Below the pieces are notes generated by a model. The model saw only the letters and a program-made list of their open reading frames with translations, was not told where the DNA came from and did not search any database. A stretch of 64,000 nt of DNA, taken from positions 12,587,001 through 12,651,000 of the forward strand of contig JANTQA010000008.1 of NCBI GenBank assembly GCA_027625915.1. Direction: 5' to 3'. The first letter of the stretch is position 1; the number at the start of each line of letters is the position of its first letter. Below, piece after piece: positions 60,718 through 64,000 of the stretch. A program made the position numbers and the translations under genes. Origin of the DNA: Anaeramoeba flamelloides (taxonomy: Eukaryota; Metamonada; Anaeramoebidae).

Positions 60718-60913
60718 CAGTCAGTTTCACTTTTAAGGCACAAACTTTCAACGAAATTTAAGGCACAAAAAAATCTCAAATTAAAGCACAAAATTCAGCT
60801 TCTAGTAAAATAAATTGTAAAAATTAAAATTCCAAATTTTGTGCCTTAATTTGAGATTTTTTTTGTGCCTTAAATTTCGTTGAAAGTTTGTGCCTTAAAA
60901 GTGAAACTGACTG
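60718..60913. mobile_element. Mariner-type MITE, copy 3
   Basis: Perfect-looking ends CAGTCAGTTTCACTTTTAAG and the complement ending CTGACTG, flanked by TA on both sides (60716-60717 and 60914-60915). Arms of about 75 bp include GGCACAAACTTTCAACGAAA, with a loop of about 45 bp. No coding capacity. CAGT ends and TA duplication fit the Tc1/mariner superfamily. Confidence 0.92.
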
Positions 60914-61335
60914 TATTTTTGAATTTATTATTTTATTTAGAAATTAGAATTTGTGTGTTTATGTTCTTTTCATATATTTTACATATGAATTAATTAGAAG
61001 TTTTTAAACAATTTCGAAATTTTATATTTCATAATTAAAATATTATACATCGATGGAAATTGTTTTAATTTAAACATAATAAAGAATTGAATTTTCTAAT
61101 TATTGTAAGAAGAATTGCGATCAAATAATTTTTTTAAATTGTTGAAAGTTGTTATTTAATTGGGATATTGTTAAATTAGTAACTTATTTAAAATTTTATT
61201 CTCAAAAATCCCTCAATATTCAAATTTTTCAAAATATTATCTAAATAACAGTTGTATTTTTAGAGTTTTAAATTGAGATCAACTATAATTTTGAAATATT
61301 GTAATTAATTTTTCATTTAAATATTTTTTATTCAC

Positions 61336-61525
61336 TCAGTTCTACTTTTAAGACACAAACTTTTAATGAAATTTCAGACATAAAAAAATCTCAAATTAAA
61401 GCACAAAATTTTGAATCTTTTTTTACACAAATTATTTTACTGGTATTTGAATCTTAGGCCTTACTTTGAGATTTTTTTCTGTGTCTTAAATTTCGTTCAA
61501 AATCTGTGTCTTAAAAGTGGAATTA
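61336..61525. mobile_element. Mariner-type MITE, copy 4
   Basis: Eroded ends CAGTTCTACTTTTAAGACAC and GTGTCTTAAAAGTGGAATTA. Arms and loop match copies 3 and 5. No clear TA flank. Confidence 0.75.
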
Positions 61526-61944
61526 AAATTATGAATTAATTTTAAAAATAATTTGTTTTTTGGCCCAATTCAAGGAATTTATGTGGAAAATTATCAGAAA
61601 TTTATATAAAAAATATGAAGATATAATATTTATATTACCAAAAAAGTGTTGAATATAGGTTGGTAGTAATTTGAATTGGTTATTTATTTGAAAATATAAT
61701 GATATTAAGATGAATTCGAAATGAAAACCGGATTTACTAAATAAAAAACAAAATTATAGACAATTTTTGGAAATGAATTATTTTTTTAAAAAGTTTAATC
61801 CATTTTCTCCATTTTTAAAAAGTTCAAAATTCAACATAAGTCTGAATTAATTTAAAAAAAAAAATATTTTCTTTGATGGAAGATAGAGATCTTATTTTCT
61901 GTAAAGAAGTATATATATATAAAATATTAAAAATAAAACCATTA

Positions 61945-62142
61945 CAGTCAGTTCCACTTTTAAGGCACAAACTTTCAACGAAATTTAAGACACAATAAAA
62001 ATCTCAAATTAAAGCACATTTTTTTGGAATTTTTTATTTTACAATTTATTTTACTAGAATCTGAATTTTGTGCCTTAATTTGAGATTTTTTTTGTGTCTT
62101 AAATTTTGTTGAAAGTTTGTGCCTTAAAAGTGGAACTGACTG
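61945..62142. mobile_element. Mariner-type MITE, copy 5
   Basis: Ends CAGTCAGTTCCACTTTTAAG and GTGGAACTGACTG, flanked by TA (61943-61944 and 62143-62144). Very close to copy 3, so relatively young. Confidence 0.92.
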
Positions 62143-63429
62143 TAAATTATTATAATAAATGCAAATAAAAAACCTTATTAATCAAAAAAAAATACTATAA
62201 TATTTTAAACTAGTGAAAAAATATAATGATGTATTCAAAGAGATTTCCAAACAATTTTTTTAGGGATTTGAATAAAAAAAGACAATAAAAACAACAAAAT
62301 TATTAAATTAAAAATGAACCACTTGTACCAAAAAAAAGTTTTAAAAACCTGGAAAATTCAACTTCAAACTGTATAAATACTTTTTTTAATTTGATTATTT
62401 TTAATCAATAATTAAAAATCCAATCTAAAATTATTCAAGTGGTTATTAATAAACACAAAAAGATTAAATTTATCAATCAATTTTCTATTTATTTCTCTTT
62501 TTGTTTTAATATTTTTAAACAAATAAAATAAATTCGAATTAATAATCTATAAATAAAAAAAATAATAAATATTATAAAATAACTTATTATAATCTTAAAA
62601 AGTTCGTTATTTACACTTTTAATATTGGAAAAAAAAATATTCCCTAATCTTACATTTTAAATTTTAGAGAAATTTTAAAAAAAATTGTTGAAAAAAATGG
62701 ATAATAGTTTTTTTTAGATCTTCAAGGTTACAAACTTTGATTTATTTGTCTTGTATTTTTAAAAAAAGATGAAAAGATCAAGTTTATTTGTTAATAAAAA
62801 CCCTCAGAAGTTCCTAAAAGTGAGATTTCAAAAAAATAAAAATGTTTTGCAAATTATTCTTTTTCCTTTTTCACAATCATTTCAAAATCAGAAAAAAAAA
62901 AAAAATGAAGACGTTTTTACTTAATATTTCATTCTGGAAGAATTTTTTTTCAAAAATGATAATTCATCAAACTAAAGTTGATAAAGGAGATGTTTACCAA
63001 TAATATTTCAATGGTAAATAAATAATTACACCAGTAACTTTGAGTAAAAAAATGGATTTAAACACCCCTTAATTAATTTTTCAATTTTATAGTATATAAA
63101 GATTGTTTTTAAAATCAACATCAGAATTATTGTATAATTATAATATTGAGTTGAAGATATTCTCAGATGGTGAAAATTGGTAAATATCTATATTAATTTA
63201 AAAAATAGACTTTACAGTCTCTAATTTTAATTGTTTATTGGTACAAGAGATCTTTTTCAAATTTCAGTTTTTGATAAACAATTTATCAAACAGGTAAAAG
63301 AATTTTAATTACTCAAATTCAAAATTTAACTCGAAAAGATTACAAAAGTATTCTAGTCTTTATGAGATATTTATTCATTTTTTTTTTTAAAGTTTTAGAT
63401 TTTTTAAGGTTGAAAATTCCTGAAATGGA

Positions 63430-63484
63430 CCCACGCAGTATACAAGATTCTCTTTTCTCAGATTTCATGGATTATAAACCTTAA
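63430..63484. mobile_element. TTAA-family solo right end
   Basis: ACAAGATTCTC, then TTTCATGGATTATAAACCTTAA, matches the right terminus of the TTAA family. The rest of the arm is missing or diverged. Confidence 0.6.
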
Positions 63485-63514
63485 GTTAACTATTTGGGAA
63501 AAAACTTTTTAAAA

Positions 63515-63790
63515 AGATAAACCAGATTTTTAATTAGGAAAACTTCTTAAAAATAAAAAGTAAAATCAAATAAAAAACGAATCAAATATACTTCAAATAA
63601 TAATCCTTTATTTTGTTTTCAATACAATCAACAAAAATAATTTAAATCTACTTTTTTATTAAAATCGTATGAGTTGTTTAGAGATCTCAAAAATAAAAAG
63701 TTTTTCAACAATCTTTATATTAATAGATCAATCAAAGTAAAATCTTAAGGTACTAATCTCTATTAAATTTTTTTTACCTAATTTAATAGA
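63515..63790. mobile_element. Relative of the 29045/38180 MITE family
   Basis: Shares AAAAGTAAAATCAAATAAAA, ATAATTTAAATCTACTTTTT and GATCTCAAAAATAAAAAG with 29045-29550. It lacks the 9 bp minisatellite. Confidence 0.6.
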
Positions 63791-63924
63791 GATTGAGAAA
63801 ATTATTTGCCAATTACTTCGATTTGAAAACTTGTTTATTTTCAATATTAAACATATTTCTATATAAGGAATTCATATTTAGAAAGTGGTCAAAAAAAAAA
63901 AAAATAATAATAGAGACGAGTAAC

Positions 63925-64000
63925 TTAAGGTTTACAATCCCTGAAATTTGTAAAAAAAGATTATCTTGAGTCAGGTGTAGTGGTTTGTTAATTTGGTTCT
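63925..64000. mobile_element. TTAA-family left arm running off the window
   Basis: TTAAGGTTTACAATCCCTGA followed by AGATTATCTTGAGTCAGGTG and TTTGTTAATTTGGTTCT matches the left arm of 25280-25839 and 47064-47624. The element continues beyond the right edge. Confidence 0.85.

Larger units (their letters stand above)
58290..64000. other. Gene-free right end, repeat-rich
   Basis: No coding sequence is supported. It contains LINE fragments at 58581-59037 and 59171-59287, a hairpin element, three mariner-type MITEs within 1.4 kb, a minisatellite-type MITE relative at 63515-63790 and two TTAA-family ends. The remainder is AT-rich. Confidence 0.65.

Noticed and set aside
1..64000. CRISPR arrays, bacterial operons, viral genes and tRNA genes
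   Set aside because: No direct-repeat/spacer pattern, no ribosome-binding-site-led gene clusters, no capsid or polymerase genes, and no complete tRNA cloverleaf apart from the degenerate SINE heads.

Overview
The window looks like nuclear DNA of a free-living protist, most plausibly an amoeba-like lineage. It is extremely AT-rich, its genes are split by GT-AG introns of 0.1 to 5.7 kb, its proteins carry Asn/Gln/Lys/Ser homopolymer tracts, and it holds a typical eukaryotic 5S rRNA gene and many degraded transposable elements. All recognised genes read in the standard code. I cannot name the species; the long introns argue against Dictyostelium.

Layout. On the minus strand, 8528 to 1161 (running off the left edge) is a TMEM181-like seven-TM protein rebuilt from three exons. 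On the plus strand are two tandem acid-sphingomyelinase-like phosphodiesterase genes (12159-15418 and 17795-23635); their second exons are identical over about 500 bp, while their first exons have diverged and the second copy has lost its signal-peptide start. On the minus strand, 31222-26283 is a DHHC palmitoyltransferase whose DHHC motif is split by a 4 kb intron. A solitary 5S rRNA gene lies at 32298-32418 (minus). VPS28 of ESCRT-I lies at 36147-34776 (minus) with a long prion-like Gln/Asn N-terminus. On the plus strand are a GATAD1-like GATA-finger protein (40763-42235) and a large multi-exon gene of unknown function (44599-58289).

Repeats fill the introns and spacers. I find 5'-truncated LINE fragments, several with 11-18 bp target-site duplications; a tRNA-headed SINE with a 17 bp duplication and a LINE-like 3' tail; a five-copy mariner-type MITE with TA duplications; a long-inverted-repeat family bounded by TTAA; a MITE family with CTGTTG ends, one copy of which sits inside a TTAA element; and fold-back elements. 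The most unusual is a dispersed family, about a dozen copies, built of different short palindromes joined by the linker CCTAACGGCGG and ending in reiterated AGTGCC-type tags. It has inserted into LINE and SINE copies at 17131, about 20873 and 21981, so it is mobile or was mobilised.

The genes do not form a pathway, but several act on endomembranes (lysosomal lipase-like, palmitoyltransferase, ESCRT-I, TMEM181).
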